The notes: generated from the sequence alone by a model not told the origin. DNA of 64,000 nt from Bifidobacterium erythrocebi (GCF_012932675.1 NZ_JAAIIF010000008.1:310001-374000), one strand, 5' to 3'. Counted from the first letter of the stretch, positions 54,310 to 62,515 are shown. Numbers and translations are program-made.

Positions 54310-55353
54310 ATGAGCAAGCACATCGAACACGAACCGCAACATCTCACGAACGAAGCGAGCAAGACCGCGAACGGCAGACGCAATCGCAGCAGAATCGTCG
54401 TCACCATCGTCATCGCGATCGTAGCCGTTGCCGTTGTTCTGGGAACGCTGGCCGTCCGGGCATACGGGCATCATCGCGTCAACGCCGCCGCGAACGCCAC
54501 TGCGGCTTCGGCGAGTGCGACGAAACGCAATACGAGTAATACCAAGGATTCCAAGGCAAGGCGCGCCGCCGCGGAAAAGAAGAAGGCTGAGGACAAGGCG
54601 CTGGAAGAGGCCAAAGCCGAGGCCCGTGGGCGGCTCGACCCGTTGAACACGCAGATTCAGCAGCAGTTGGCGTCCGCCGACGGCACCTGGCAGGTGTATG
54701 TGGAGGATCTGGGCAGCGGCGAATCGTTCAACATCAACAACCATTCCCAGCAGGCGGCCAGCGATATCAAACTGTATGTGATGCTCGCCGTGTACCAGAG
54801 CATCGCCGACGGCACGCTCACCGATGACGGCACCATCGAGCCGCTGATGACCCAGATGATCACCGTCAGCTCGAATCAGGCAACCAACGATCTGGTCACG
54901 AAGCTTGGCGGCGGCGATGCGCAGCAGGGGCTCGCCAAGGTGAACGAGACGGCGAAACGCTACGGGTTCACGCAGACGAGCATGGATGATCTGCTGTACG
55001 ATTCGGGGCCGGGAAGTCCGATGAAGAAACTCACGTCCGCGCAGGATGCGGGCAAGCTGCTCGCGGCGGCGTACCGCGGGACCCTGGTATCCAAGGACGC
55101 GTCCCAGCATATGATCGACCTGCTGTGCCAGCAGCAGCGCCGTTCGAAGATTCCGGCCGGTCTGCCCGACGGCACGCAGGTGGGCAACAAGACCGGCGAG
55201 ATTCCGGGAACGGAGAACGATGCCGCCGTGGTGCTGGGCGGTGCGCATCCCTTCGTGCTGGTCGTGATGAATACGGATATCAGCGATTCCGCCACCGCAC
55301 AGGCCACGATCCGTTCCATCGCCTCGACCGCGTGGACGGCATTCCAAAGCTGA
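54310..55353 (+). CDS. Membrane-anchored serine hydrolase, class A beta-lactamase-like
   Basis: 347 residues. One membrane segment near 27-52 anchors an extracellular part. An Ala/Lys/Glu-rich coiled coil covers about 60-105. The hydrolase domain has the SxxK motif in AASDIKLYVML near 149-159, an SDN-like SSN in TVSSNQATND near 184-193, and KTG in VGNKTGEIPG near 297. These are the penicillin-recognising fold signatures. It may be a beta-lactamase, a D,D-peptidase or a wall-remodelling protein; the family cannot be narrowed further. Confidence 0.82.
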   Translation: MSKHIEHEPQHLTNEASKTANGRRNRSRIVVTIVIAIVAVAVVLGTLAVRAYGHHRVNAAANATAASASATKRNTSNTKDSKARRAAAEKKKAEDKALEEAKAEARGRLDPLNTQIQQQLASADGTWQVYVEDLGSGESFNINNHSQQAASDIKLYVMLAVYQSIADGTLTDDGTIEPLMTQMITVSSNQATNDLVTKLGGGDAQQGLAKVNETAKRYGFTQTSMDDLLYDSGPGSPMKKLTSAQDAGKLLAAAYRGTLVSKDASQHMIDLLCQQQRRSKIPAGLPDGTQVGNKTGEIPGTENDAAVVLGGAHPFVLVVMNTDISDSATAQATIRSIASTAWTAFQS

Positions 55354-55437
55354 ACGCCGTCATCGTGCCCTTGTCAGGCAGCCTTTGACGGGTCTCCGCC
55401 CGGAACGTGTAGATCCTTGGAATCCGCGGGCTTGCGG

Positions 55438-56235
55438 TTAGCGTTTGCGAAGCCACGCCAGCGCGGCATAGTGGCGGATATCGAATTTCTCCGGGGCGAT
55501 GGCCTCCAGCAATGCCCTATGCTCCGCTTCCCAGTCGGCGATACGCTCGGGTGGAAGCGATGCGCCGATGCCGCGGCATGCCTTGACCCTTCCGTTCCAG
55601 CTCTCACGGGTGAAATGCACATCGAGCGGCCATTCCTCATGCAGCACGCGGCTGAAATGCGCGTCATAGCAGGCGGGGATCTCTATGGGATGCATCCATT
55701 CGCCGGCACCACTCCATTGCGGCGAATACTTGAGTATCAGGCGTTCGCTGGCACCGGCGATGGGATCGTCGTCGGGCAGCCACGCCATGTATAACACCAG
55801 CAGACTGCCGCCGGGTTTGAGCATGCGCCACAGGTTCGGCATGATGCGCGGATGATCGAAATACCAGAAGCACTGGCAGGCGGTGATCACGTCGAAGGTT
55901 TCGTCCGGAAAGTCCACATCTTCGGCCGCGCTGACAAGATAATCGACGTTGACTAATCCTTGGGACAGTTTTCGTGCCTGGGCAATCTGTTCGGGCGATA
56001 TATCCGTGCCGGTCCAACGGGCACCGTAGCGGGCCATGTTGCGGGGCAGCACCCCGGTGCCGGTGCCGAGATCCAGCACATGCTGCCCTTTTGTGCACAG
56101 TCCGAGCCGTATGATCCGCTCATAGAATTCCGGAGGATAGATGTCACGGAACCGCGCATAATCCTCGGACGTACGCCCCCAGTCGAATGCCGTTCCCCCA
56201 TCAATGCCCGCATCGGTTATTTCCATGGCTCCCAT
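55438..56235 (-). CDS. Class I SAM-dependent methyltransferase
   Basis: 265 residues. The SAM-binding motif VLDLGTGTGVLPRNMA is near residues 53-68, the acidic motif II in WTGTDISPEQ near 75, motif III-like SAAEDVDFPDETFDVIT near 100-116 and LKPGGSLLV near 138. Small-molecule or quinone-type methyltransferase; no partner suggests a substrate. The ATG at 56235 is preferred because AGGGCAGGG is well placed; an ATG three codons later is possible. Confidence 0.85.
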   Translation of the reverse strand: MGAMEITDAGIDGGTAFDWGRTSEDYARFRDIYPPEFYERIIRLGLCTKGQHVLDLGTGTGVLPRNMARYGARWTGTDISPEQIAQARKLSQGLVNVDYLVSAAEDVDFPDETFDVITACQCFWYFDHPRIMPNLWRMLKPGGSLLVLYMAWLPDDDPIAGASERLILKYSPQWSGAGEWMHPIEIPACYDAHFSRVLHEEWPLDVHFTRESWNGRVKACRGIGASLPPERIADWEAEHRALLEAIAPEKFDIRHYAALAWLRKR

Positions 56236-56303
56236 CCTATTGCCCTGCCCTGGCGCGTACCGCGGTTGTCTCCGCCGAAAAATACACCTCCGACAAGCAG
56301 AGT

Positions 56304-56570
56304 CTAACGAGGTATGCTCACAAAGCTCACAGCCAGCAGCAGGAACAGTACCGCGAGTAAGCCGTCAAACGTCAACATTGCAATCCATATGATGCGCCTA
56401 CGCCCCTTTGCACGCCGCGCCGCATGAATCAATGGCCATAGCAACAGCAGGGCACAGGTAAGAAGAAGCGGGCTGAACACCCATGCCAGCAGCATAATCT
56501 CCCGCAACATGTCTTGGAAGCTTTCGGGGCAGTGATCGACTTGTTGGGTATTGCAGTAACCGCCCATCAT
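56304..56570 (-). CDS. Small two-pass membrane protein
   Basis: 88 residues from the ATG at 56570 with AGAGGTGA upstream. Two hydrophobic segments (EIMLLAWVFSPLLLTCALLL near 25-44 and IWIAMLTFDGLLAVLFLLLA near 62-81) flank a basic loop (HAARRAKGRRR). No recognised family. It is the last host gene before the prophage. Confidence 0.6.
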   Translation of the reverse strand: MMGGYCNTQQVDHCPESFQDMLREIMLLAWVFSPLLLTCALLLLWPLIHAARRAKGRRRIIWIAMLTFDGLLAVLFLLLAVSFVSIPR

Positions 56571-56703
56571 CAGTTTCACCTCTCTCAAACCTCCAAAGCC
56601 CTACCCCAGCCGTTCCCGTCAAAGGGCACCTTACGCGGGCACCTTATCCGAGTGACAAACGGCTGGAAACGTGCACGGAACGGCTATTTCCCGCGCATTT
56701 AAA

Positions 56704-56756
56704 AACGGCCTGTTTCCAACGGTTCGGGCACCCGGAACCGTTGGAAACAGGCCGTT
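56704..56756 (-). terminator. Perfect 21-bp hairpin terminator
   Basis: 56704-56724 pairs exactly with 56736-56756. On the minus strand it is followed by a short T-run (AAAAA at 56701-56705 on the plus strand). It would end transcripts coming from the right, i.e. the gene tail at 56772. Confidence 0.85.
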
Positions 56757-56771
56757 CTCAGGCGGTCGGCA

Positions 56772-56829
56772 TCACTTCTTGGAAACGTTGAACTTGAACT
56801 CTGCTACATTTCCATGTCTCAAGTGTTTT
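56772..56829 (-). other. Possible 3' end of a host gene cut by the prophage
   Basis: The minus-strand frame reads KHLRHGNVAEFKFNVSKK then TGA, directly before the strong terminator. It is closed by a stop just upstream (within phage DNA). This looks like a gene end left at an attachment site, but the gene was not identified. Confidence 0.35.
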
Positions 56830-56913
56830 CAACGGTTTTGAGTCTTCCGTGCACTGTCGGGCACTCAAAAGGCACTCCGTTTTTATGGATATCATAACCG
56901 TCAAAACAGAAAA

Positions 56914-56952
56914 GCGCCCCTCCCCCGGCCGTGTCGGTCGGGAGAGGGGCGC
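56914..56952 (-). terminator. Terminator after the phage lysis genes
   Basis: GCGCCCCT (56914-56921) pairs with AGGGGCGC (56945-56952), extended by C/G runs. On the minus strand it is followed by TTTTCTGTTTT. It lies just after the holin stop. Confidence 0.85.
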
Positions 56953-56962
56953 ATTGCATGTG

Positions 56963-57193
56963 TCAGGCAGTGAGCCTGGCCTTGATCTCGCTGACTCCGA
57001 TCAGGGCGCCGATCAGCACTCCGAGCGCGTCGATCGTGGCGACGATCTGGTCGACGTACGGCAGGCCCCATGCGGGGCCGACGACCTGCGTGAAGACCGC
57101 GATGGCCGGCAGGGCGATCAGCGCGAGCCACTTGAGCACCTGATACGCCTTGTCCGGCAGCAGATAGCCGGGCGTTTCATTGGATTCATCCAT
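56963..57193 (-). CDS. Phage holin (Dp-1 type)
   Basis: 76 residues. Two membrane segments (VLKWLALIALPAIAVFTQVV near 19-38; ATIDALGVLIGALIGVSEIK near 52-71) and the motif WGLPYVDQI between them resemble holins of the pneumococcal phage Dp-1 type. It makes the membrane hole that releases the endolysin. It lies 24 bases after the endolysin gene with GGAGGTGAAAA before the ATG and is the last gene of the late operon. Confidence 0.88.
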   Translation of the reverse strand: MDESNETPGYLLPDKAYQVLKWLALIALPAIAVFTQVVGPAWGLPYVDQIVATIDALGVLIGALIGVSEIKARLTA

Positions 57194-57217
57194 TTTTCAC
57201 CTCCTTAAGCACCGAGG

Positions 57218-58456
57218 TCAGCGGAGATGCTGGCCGGGATAGATCGTGTACGGGGCATGCAAGCCGTTGCGCTGCGCCGCCGCCTGCCATCCCGTGCCGT
57301 AGATGCTCCACAGGCTCTCGCCCGCACGCACCACATGGCCTCCAGCTGCGGAGGCGATGGCGGTCGAGGAGCCGGCTGCCCGTCGGCATACGGTCTCGCC
57401 CGCGTAGATGAGGTCCGGATTGCCGCTGCGGTAGCCGGTCCACTGGCTCCAGGTGCCGCCGTTGCGGGCGGCGATGGAACCAAGTGTGTCTCCGGAACGC
57501 ACCGTCACGCATACGCTGCCGCAATTCGCGCCGGTCGAGGCGGTTCCGCCGCCCAGACGCCGGTTGACGATGGCCATCACCGCAGCGTAGGCTCCGCCCA
57601 GCGCCTGTCTGCGCTGCGGGTCGTTGCCGAAGTCGCCTCGGATGACCCTGGTGGCCATGGCGTCGTAGTCCGGTGCGGCGGTGACCTGCGGCCTGACCGG
57701 ATCATGCCTCACCTCGGCATTCGTCTTGCCGCGATCACCGTTCGCGATCTTCTGCCATGCGTCGCGTTCGCCGAAGAACAGGTTCAGGTCGAGCGGACCG
57801 ACGCCGTTGAGGTAGCCGGTGCTGGAGTACTGGACCATGCCTTCTCCATGGCTCCCGGCATTCCATGGCGTGGACTGCCAGCCGGTGGCGTTCATGGAAG
57901 CGTACTGCGCTTTCCACAGCATGCAATGCTGTCTGGTGTACGCGGTGATCTGGTTGACTGCGCTGGCCTGCACGTACACGATGGGCCACACCTTGGTGCG
58001 GTCGTAGACGCGCTGCACGAAGGCCTGAGCCCACGCGCCGTTGCCCCATGCGGCGTTGCCGCCGCCCTCCCAGTCGAGGGCGAGCACGCACTGCCCGACA
58101 TAGGAGCCGAAGACGGACACGAATCTGTCCGCCTCGGCCATGGCGCTTCCGCCGTCGGCGTAGTGGTAGCCTCCGCACGCCTTGCCTGTGGAACGCGCCC
58201 AGTCAATCTGGGAGCGCCAGTGCGGGTTCATGTATCCGACGCCTTCCGTGATCTTCACGATCGCGGCGTCCGCGTCGACCACGCGGGTCACGTCGGAGCT
58301 CTGCCAACCGGACACGTCGATGATGTTCATGTTCGCGCTGGCCGCGGGTGCTGCCGCCATGCAGACGGCCACCGCCAGCGCGGTCAACGGCGTGCGGATC
58401 CTGCGCGGGATGCGCGCGTGCCTGTGTGCCGGCTTGCCTTTGTTGAGGATGTTCAA
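57218..58456 (-). CDS. Endolysin: GH25 muramidase with CW_7 and two LysM-like domains
   Basis: 412 residues from a TTG start with AGGAGAGGAAT upstream. A signal-like N-terminus (LTALAVAVCMAAAPAASA near 24-42) is followed by a GH25 domain (IIDVSGWQ near 47; catalytic acidic residues in VLALDWEGG near 143; WPIVYVQ). A CW_7-type repeat follows (YDAMATRVIRGDFGNDPQR near 262-280). Two LysM-like modules are VTVRSGDTLGSIAARNGG and HVVRAGESLWSIYG. It cleaves peptidoglycan glycan chains at lysis. The signal peptide suggests Sec export rather than strict holin dependence. Confidence 0.92.
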   Translation of the reverse strand: MNILNKGKPAHRHARIPRRIRTPLTALAVAVCMAAAPAASANMNIIDVSGWQSSDVTRVVDADAAIVKITEGVGYMNPHWRSQIDWARSTGKACGGYHYADGGSAMAEADRFVSVFGSYVGQCVLALDWEGGGNAAWGNGAWAQAFVQRVYDRTKVWPIVYVQASAVNQITAYTRQHCMLWKAQYASMNATGWQSTPWNAGSHGEGMVQYSSTGYLNGVGPLDLNLFFGERDAWQKIANGDRGKTNAEVRHDPVRPQVTAAPDYDAMATRVIRGDFGNDPQRRQALGGAYAAVMAIVNRRLGGGTASTGANCGSVCVTVRSGDTLGSIAARNGGTWSQWTGYRSGNPDLIYAGETVCRRAAGSSTAIASAAGGHVVRAGESLWSIYGTGWQAAAQRNGLHAPYTIYPGQHLR

Positions 58457-58478
58457 ATTCCTCTCCTTTCTATATGAG

Positions 58479-58505
58479 AAAAGCCACCCCCGATGGGTGG
58501 CTTTT
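58479..58505. terminator. Terminator between tail gene and endolysin
   Basis: AAAAGCCACCC (58479-58489) pairs with GGGTGGCTTTT (58495-58505). U-runs form in both directions. It separates structural from lysis genes. Confidence 0.85.
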
Positions 58506-58525
58506 TGGTTGGTTTGGAAAATTGT

Positions 58526-59473
58526 TCAGATGGTCGTCCAATCGCCTTCGATGATGACGCTTTCGCATGTGGCGGAACCCTTGAAATAGCTATTGTCGAA
58601 ACCGATGTGCAGTATGATGGGCTTCTCCTCGGGGAGTCTCAGCAGCGCTTTCCCTTTGTCGACTCGCGCAAGCAACCCCGAGTCGTCGTAGATTGTGAAT
58701 GCGTCCCAGCCGCTGCCGATGCCGTACACCGTGTATGTGCCGGCCGGCAGCACGACGCGGTCGGAATACCATGTGATCCAGCCGCATGCCGGTTTGGGCG
58801 TGAAACTGATGCTCATGGTGCGACCATCGGCCTGCCAGCTCATGTCCGGCATGGTGTTGTTCGGCTTGGGCCTCCAATCCGGTGCGAGGTTAAGGTCTCT
58901 TAGGCTGCCCCCCCCCCCGCGAGGATTGCGGGCGGCTCCCAGCAGGTGCGCACGGATCCGCGCTCCAACTGAGGGTGAAGGAAAAACTCGACATCTTCTT
59001 CCAATTGCGTATTGGAGAAGAAAGTGAAATCAAAAAACGAGGCGGCCTGCGGGAGATTGAAGACGGAACTCCTGTCAGAACCCCACGCGGTGTGCTGGCC
59101 GACCATAGATATAGCGGAATCCATTATCTTGAGGTTCATACAGAATCCGTGGGAAAGCACGTCACCGTCAGCCACACTCAGGGTGAAGGTGTCGCCTTGG
59201 ACCGCATCGGATGGGATTTCTGTCCTCCAGACTAACCCGACCCATTTTTTAAGCCCGGCTCGTGCGACGAGCCGCATACCGCCATCCGTCATGATTGACG
59301 ATGATATCAATCCGTTTTTGTGGTCTGCGGCAGCGTATGCCATGAGGTTCTTCCCGCTCGGCACGATCAGGCTATTTCCCCGTGTCAGTCCCACGCGGTC
59401 GCCGGCGTGGTAGACGCCGGCGACCGGGAGGCCGTGGATGCTTACCCCCCCCCCGGAGCGGATAATCGGTCAT
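58526..59473 (-). CDS. Phase-variable tail protein with two poly-G tracts (currently out of frame)
   Basis: The ATG at 59473 has AAGGAGAGATC before it and reads MTDYPLR, then a 10-G tract. With 9 or 12 Gs it would continue into VSIHGLPVAGVYHAGDRVGL and about 170 further residues; with 10 it stops after about 34 codons. The main frame reaches RTCWEPPAILAGGG at an 11-G tract and ends AA-stop; with 12 (or 9) Gs it would run on as SLRDLNLAPDW for about 125 more residues to DWTTI at 58526. The full product would be about 315 residues in two modules. The first resembles the N-terminus of the upstream carbohydrate-binding tail protein. As sequenced both switches are off. Confidence 0.8.
58908..58918 (-). 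repeat. Poly-G tract, 11 bases (poly-C on the plus strand)
   Basis: An uninterrupted run of 11 at the join of the two modules of the tail gene. The frame shifts with length; fusion needs 9 or 12. Confidence 0.9.
59445..59454 (-). repeat. Poly-G tract, 10 bases (poly-C on the plus strand)
   Basis: An uninterrupted run of 10, seven codons after the start of the tail gene. The open frame needs 9 or 12. Confidence 0.9.
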
Positions 59474-59482
59474 GATCTCTCC

Positions 59483-60016
59483 TTAGATGATTTCAACGAG
59501 GCTCACGTCGTCGAGGCGGAGCCACGAGTTCTCGGTGATGGTGATGGTGACGCTCGTGCGGTCAGGTGGCGCGGTGAAGTCGATCGTGGCCTCGTGCCAC
59601 GTGGTGTCCGGGCGGTTCGGCGTCTCGCATGTGGCTATCGTACTGTCGCCGGCGGTGATCTTCGCTGTGGCCGTGCGAAAGCTGTTCGCCTGTCCGACCG
59701 CGTGCCAGAAGGCGAGCCGGTAGCGGGATCCGGGGCAGACCGTCACGGTCTGCGACACGCCGCCTTCATTTTCAGTGCTCTGATACCACGCGGTTCCGCT
59801 GTGCGGGGCGTTGATGAGAGAGGTCGAGGACGTGATGGCGCCGCCGGTGCCTATTTGCCGCCAGCCGGTCAGGCCGGCTTCAAAACCTGGATTGACGATG
59901 AGATTGTCGGATGCGCCCGGCAGCAGCAGGCGCGTTCCGGAATGCGAGAGACCCACCCGCCGGCCACCCATGTATGCGCCGTCGACCTGTTTGCCGGTGA
60001 TGCCGATGCCGCTCAC
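59483..60016 (-). CDS. Tail-associated carbohydrate-binding protein
   Basis: 177 residues from a GTG start at 60016 (GGAGACGGAGG upstream; GTGA overlap with the preceding stop). After an N-terminal adaptor (GIGITGKQVDGAYMGGRRVGL) comes a beta-sandwich like CBM_4_9: NLIVNPGFEAGLTGWRQ near 40-56, SGTAWYQ, RYRLAFWHAVG, VTITITENSWLRLDDVSLVE at the end. Such modules bind cell-wall polysaccharides. It lies between the coiled-coil fibre and the poly-G tail gene, so it probably helps recognise the host surface. Confidence 0.82.
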   Translation of the reverse strand: MSGIGITGKQVDGAYMGGRRVGLSHSGTRLLLPGASDNLIVNPGFEAGLTGWRQIGTGGAITSSTSLINAPHSGTAWYQSTENEGGVSQTVTVCPGSRYRLAFWHAVGQANSFRTATAKITAGDSTIATCETPNRPDTTWHEATIDFTAPPDRTSVTITITENSWLRLDDVSLVEII

Positions 60017-61245
60017 GACGACGCCTCCGTCTCCCTTGGCCACCAGTAGAAATTGTTCGGGTCGGCGGCGCTCTTCGCTGCCGCATCGGCCGCGTCCGCG
60101 CACTGTATCCACTTCGGGATGGAGGCGGCGCTCTCGGCCGCGGCGGACGCGCTCTTCGCGCTGGCCGATTCGGATGCCTTCGCAGCCGTCGACGAGGTCT
60201 TCGCGCTGTCCGCTGATGTGGCGGCTTCCGAGGCCTTGGCCGCGGCGGCTTGGGCTGCGCTCTCGGCCGCTTGTACGTCGGCTTTCGCGCTGCTCGCGCT
60301 GGCACTGGCCGCTGTCTCGCTCGCCTTGGCCTTATCGGCCGAGCCCGCCGCGGCCTGGGCGGATTGCGCGGCGCCTGTCTCGGATGCCGCTGCCGCCGCT
60401 TGTGATCGTCCGGCGCTCTCGGCCGACTTCGCCGCCGCGGTCTCGGACGCCTGCGCGGCACTGGCGCTCTGCCCAGCCGCATCGGAGGATTCGGCGGCCG
60501 CCGATTCGCTGGCCTTCGCCTTGCCGGCGGCGGCTTCGGCCGCATTCTTCGCGTCGGTCGCGGCCAAGGCTGATGCGGCGGCGGTATCCGAATACCCCTT
60601 CGCATCGCTGGCCGACCGGCCTGCGGCGGTCGCCTTGGCGGTCGCGGTGGCCGCATCCGCCTGCACCTGCGCGGCGATGGAGCGCGCCTCGCCGATCAGG
60701 CCGTTGGCGGTGGTCTCCGACTCGTGGGCCGCGGCGGCGCTCTTCGCGGCCTCCGCCTGAGCCGCCTGCGCTTTGGCGGCACTGTCGGCGGCTTTCGCGC
60801 TCTCCCGCGCGGCGCTATCCTCCGAGGTCTTGGCCTTCCCTGCCGAGGATTCGGCGGCCTGCACCTTGTCGTCGATCGATCCGATCTGCCCGAGCACGCC
60901 CTGCGCAGCGCGGGTCACGGTCTCCCACGCGGCCACGGTCTCCGAGGATTGGTCCAGGGTCTTAGGGTCCACGTCCACCAGCCCTGAGTACTCCGCCGAC
61001 TCCTTGTCGGGCACCTCGACGTATCGCACGATTCCGCCCGCCACGAGCTCAGACGCCCTCCACGCCCACTGGGTCGTCGAGGGCATCACCTCCGCCGTGG
61101 CCTCGCCCGCCGTAAGCTTGACGGTCTGTGCGACCGGCAGACGGATAGCATCGGCGACCGTGACGCGCCTCGTGGGCACGAGGCTCACGCTGCCATCCAG
61201 TCCACGCCCCTCGGCGTCGGCCAGATGGAAATGCACCAATGTCAT
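60013..61245 (-). CDS. Alanine-rich coiled-coil tail fibre protein
   Basis: 410 residues. The N-terminal 110 residues (TLVHFHLADAEGRGLDGSVS...) form a small beta domain like BppU-type baseplate adaptors. Residues about 125-395 are Ala/Ser/Lys/Glu heptad-like repeats (AAESSAGKAKTSEDSAARES style) predicted as a long trimeric coiled coil. The end WWPRETEASS overlaps the next start. AAGGAAGGAGCACTC precedes the ATG, which overlaps the upstream stop (ATGA). Fibre or stalk role. Confidence 0.83.
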   Translation of the reverse strand: MTLVHFHLADAEGRGLDGSVSLVPTRRVTVADAIRLPVAQTVKLTAGEATAEVMPSTTQWAWRASELVAGGIVRYVEVPDKESAEYSGLVDVDPKTLDQSSETVAAWETVTRAAQGVLGQIGSIDDKVQAAESSAGKAKTSEDSAARESAKAADSAAKAQAAQAEAAKSAAAAHESETTANGLIGEARSIAAQVQADAATATAKATAAGRSASDAKGYSDTAAASALAATDAKNAAEAAAGKAKASESAAAESSDAAGQSASAAQASETAAAKSAESAGRSQAAAAASETGAAQSAQAAAGSADKAKASETAASASASSAKADVQAAESAAQAAAAKASEAATSADSAKTSSTAAKASESASAKSASAAAESAASIPKWIQCADAADAAAKSAADPNNFYWWPRETEASS

Positions 61246-61553
61246 GAGTGCTCCTTCCTTGTTGGGCCGTTATGCGCGGCCATGATCTCGTTGTGCATCT
61301 TCGTTCCCGTCCCGTTGCCGCCGAGCGCGCTGTACGCGTCGTACGCGTCGTCGGCCTCGTCCATCACCTCGACGGGTATCGGTCGGCCGGACTGCACGTA
61401 TTCGCGATGGATCCGGATGATCTCGGCGCGAAGCAGGACACGCAGCCCGTGGATCACCGCATGACCGTATCTCGCCGCCATGGCGGCGACCGTGACCGCA
61501 CCGCCGCACATGGCGGGCACGAGCCATGCGACGATCTGATCGAGCAGTTGCAT
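61242..61553 (-). CDS. Small phage membrane protein
   Basis: 103 residues from the ATG at 61553 (AAAGAGG upstream; the longer frame lacks an RBS). One N-terminal membrane segment (IVAWLVPAMCGGAVTVAAMA near 6-25) precedes a cytoplasmic tail with REYVQSGRPIPVEVMDEADD. Its ATGA overlap puts it in the tail operon. Function unknown; the place in the order is just upstream of the tail fibre. Confidence 0.72.
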   Translation of the reverse strand: MQLLDQIVAWLVPAMCGGAVTVAAMAARYGHAVIHGLRVLLRAEIIRIHREYVQSGRPIPVEVMDEADDAYDAYSALGGNGTGTKMHNEIMAAHNGPTRKEHS

Positions 61554-61576
61554 GCGGGCCTCTTTTCTAGGCTTGG

Positions 61577-61625
61577 AATCCCACACGGCGATCGTCGCGG
61601 ACAGGCCGCTGTGGCGTGTGGGATT
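61577..61625. promoter_or_regulatory. Inverted repeat in the divergent rin/tail promoter region
   Basis: AATCCCACAC (61577-61586) is mirrored by GTGTGGGATT (61616-61625). TGTGGGATT also begins the crossover-site flank at 63142, so the sequence may be a recombinase-binding or autoregulatory site. Confidence 0.45.
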
Positions 61626-61638
61626 TGGAGGTTAAAAG

Positions 61639-62499
61639 ATGCTGTTGTCCGTTTTCCATGACGAGGTGTGGCTGCCGTCGTGCGCGAATCTGAGGGAATG
61701 CACCATGGTCGGATATGAGAGCGCGTGGCGATGCCACATCGTGGACGCTTTCGGCGGGTTTGAGATCGATTCGATCACTGCCGGCATGATCGAGACGTGG
61801 ATGGCCGGCATGCCGCGCGGCGCGGCGCGCAAGGCATGGGGCGTGCTCCGGGCGATGCTCCGCAAGGCACTCAGGTGGGGCGTGAGCAGTGTGGACGTGA
61901 CCACGCGCGTCAGGGGACCGAAGAGGACGGATCACCAGCCACGCGTGCTCGACGCACGGCAGATCGCTGCACTGCTGCGTGGGTTCTGGGGGCATGAGCT
62001 CGAGGCGTGGCTGATTTGCAGCGTTACGCTGGGACTCAGGCCGGAGGAGGCGCTCGGCCTCGAATGGTCGGACATCGACCTGCGCGGCGGACTGGTGCGG
62101 ATCCGGCGCGGTGTGCAATGGATATCTGGCCACGAGGTCGTTGTCGAGCCGAAGACCGATCTGTCGGCTAGGGAGCTCGCGCTCCCCCGATTCGCGGTGC
62201 TTCGTCTGCGGCTGATCCGCCACGGCGGGTCTGGCAGGCTTGTCGGCAGCCTGAATCCCGGGCAGGTGGACCGCCGCTACAGACGATGGTGCCGTGAGCA
62301 GCGGCTCCCTTTCGTGCCCAGGGAGAACCTGCGTCACTCGTGGGCGACGAGCGCTTTGACTGCCGGAGTGGATGTGGCGGTGGTGAGCCGCGCCCTGGGG
62401 CATTCGAGCATCGAGACCACGGCCCGCTATTACCTGCGGCCTGACGTGACAGTGCTAAAGGACGCGCAAAGGCTCTGGGAGAAGGCAATCATGCGATGA
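61639..62499 (+). CDS. rin: Rin-type tyrosine recombinase (DNA invertase of the tail shufflon)
   Basis: 286 residues. The N-terminal core-binding domain covers residues 1-95 and the catalytic domain 105-280. Active-site residues: Arg in TLGLRPEEALGL near 137, Lys in EPKTDLSARELAL near 175, RHSWATSAL near 233-241, Arg/His in SRALGHSSIETT near 251-262 and Tyr in ARYYLRP near 264. GGAGGTTAAAAG precedes the ATG. It is on the plus strand inside a minus-strand tail operon and its stop abuts a 16-bp crossover site. Recombinases at this place in bifidobacterial prophages invert receptor-binding protein cassettes. Confidence 0.88.
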   Translation: MLLSVFHDEVWLPSCANLRECTMVGYESAWRCHIVDAFGGFEIDSITAGMIETWMAGMPRGAARKAWGVLRAMLRKALRWGVSSVDVTTRVRGPKRTDHQPRVLDARQIAALLRGFWGHELEAWLICSVTLGLRPEEALGLEWSDIDLRGGLVRIRRGVQWISGHEVVVEPKTDLSARELALPRFAVLRLRLIRHGGSGRLVGSLNPGQVDRRYRRWCREQRLPFVPRENLRHSWATSALTAGVDVAVVSRALGHSSIETTARYYLRPDVTVLKDAQRLWEKAIMR

Positions 62500-62515
62500 G
62501 GGATTCCGTAACCCT
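62500..62515 (+). repeat. 16-bp inversion site, left copy
   Basis: GGGATTCCGTAACCCT, beginning right after the rin stop codon. Exact inverted partner at 63125-63140. Confidence 0.85.

Larger units (their letters stand above)
56571..56962. other. Host-prophage junction region without a gene
   Basis: Contains a host-type terminator (56704-56756), a short gene-tail frame (56772-56829), then phage-side non-coding DNA and the holin terminator (56914-56952). Confidence 0.55.

Noticed and set aside
60125-60965. Plus-strand frames rich in Arg/Pro or Ala/Ser opposite the coiled-coil fibre
   Set aside because: Shadows of the alanine-heptad repeats; no RBS and no domain.
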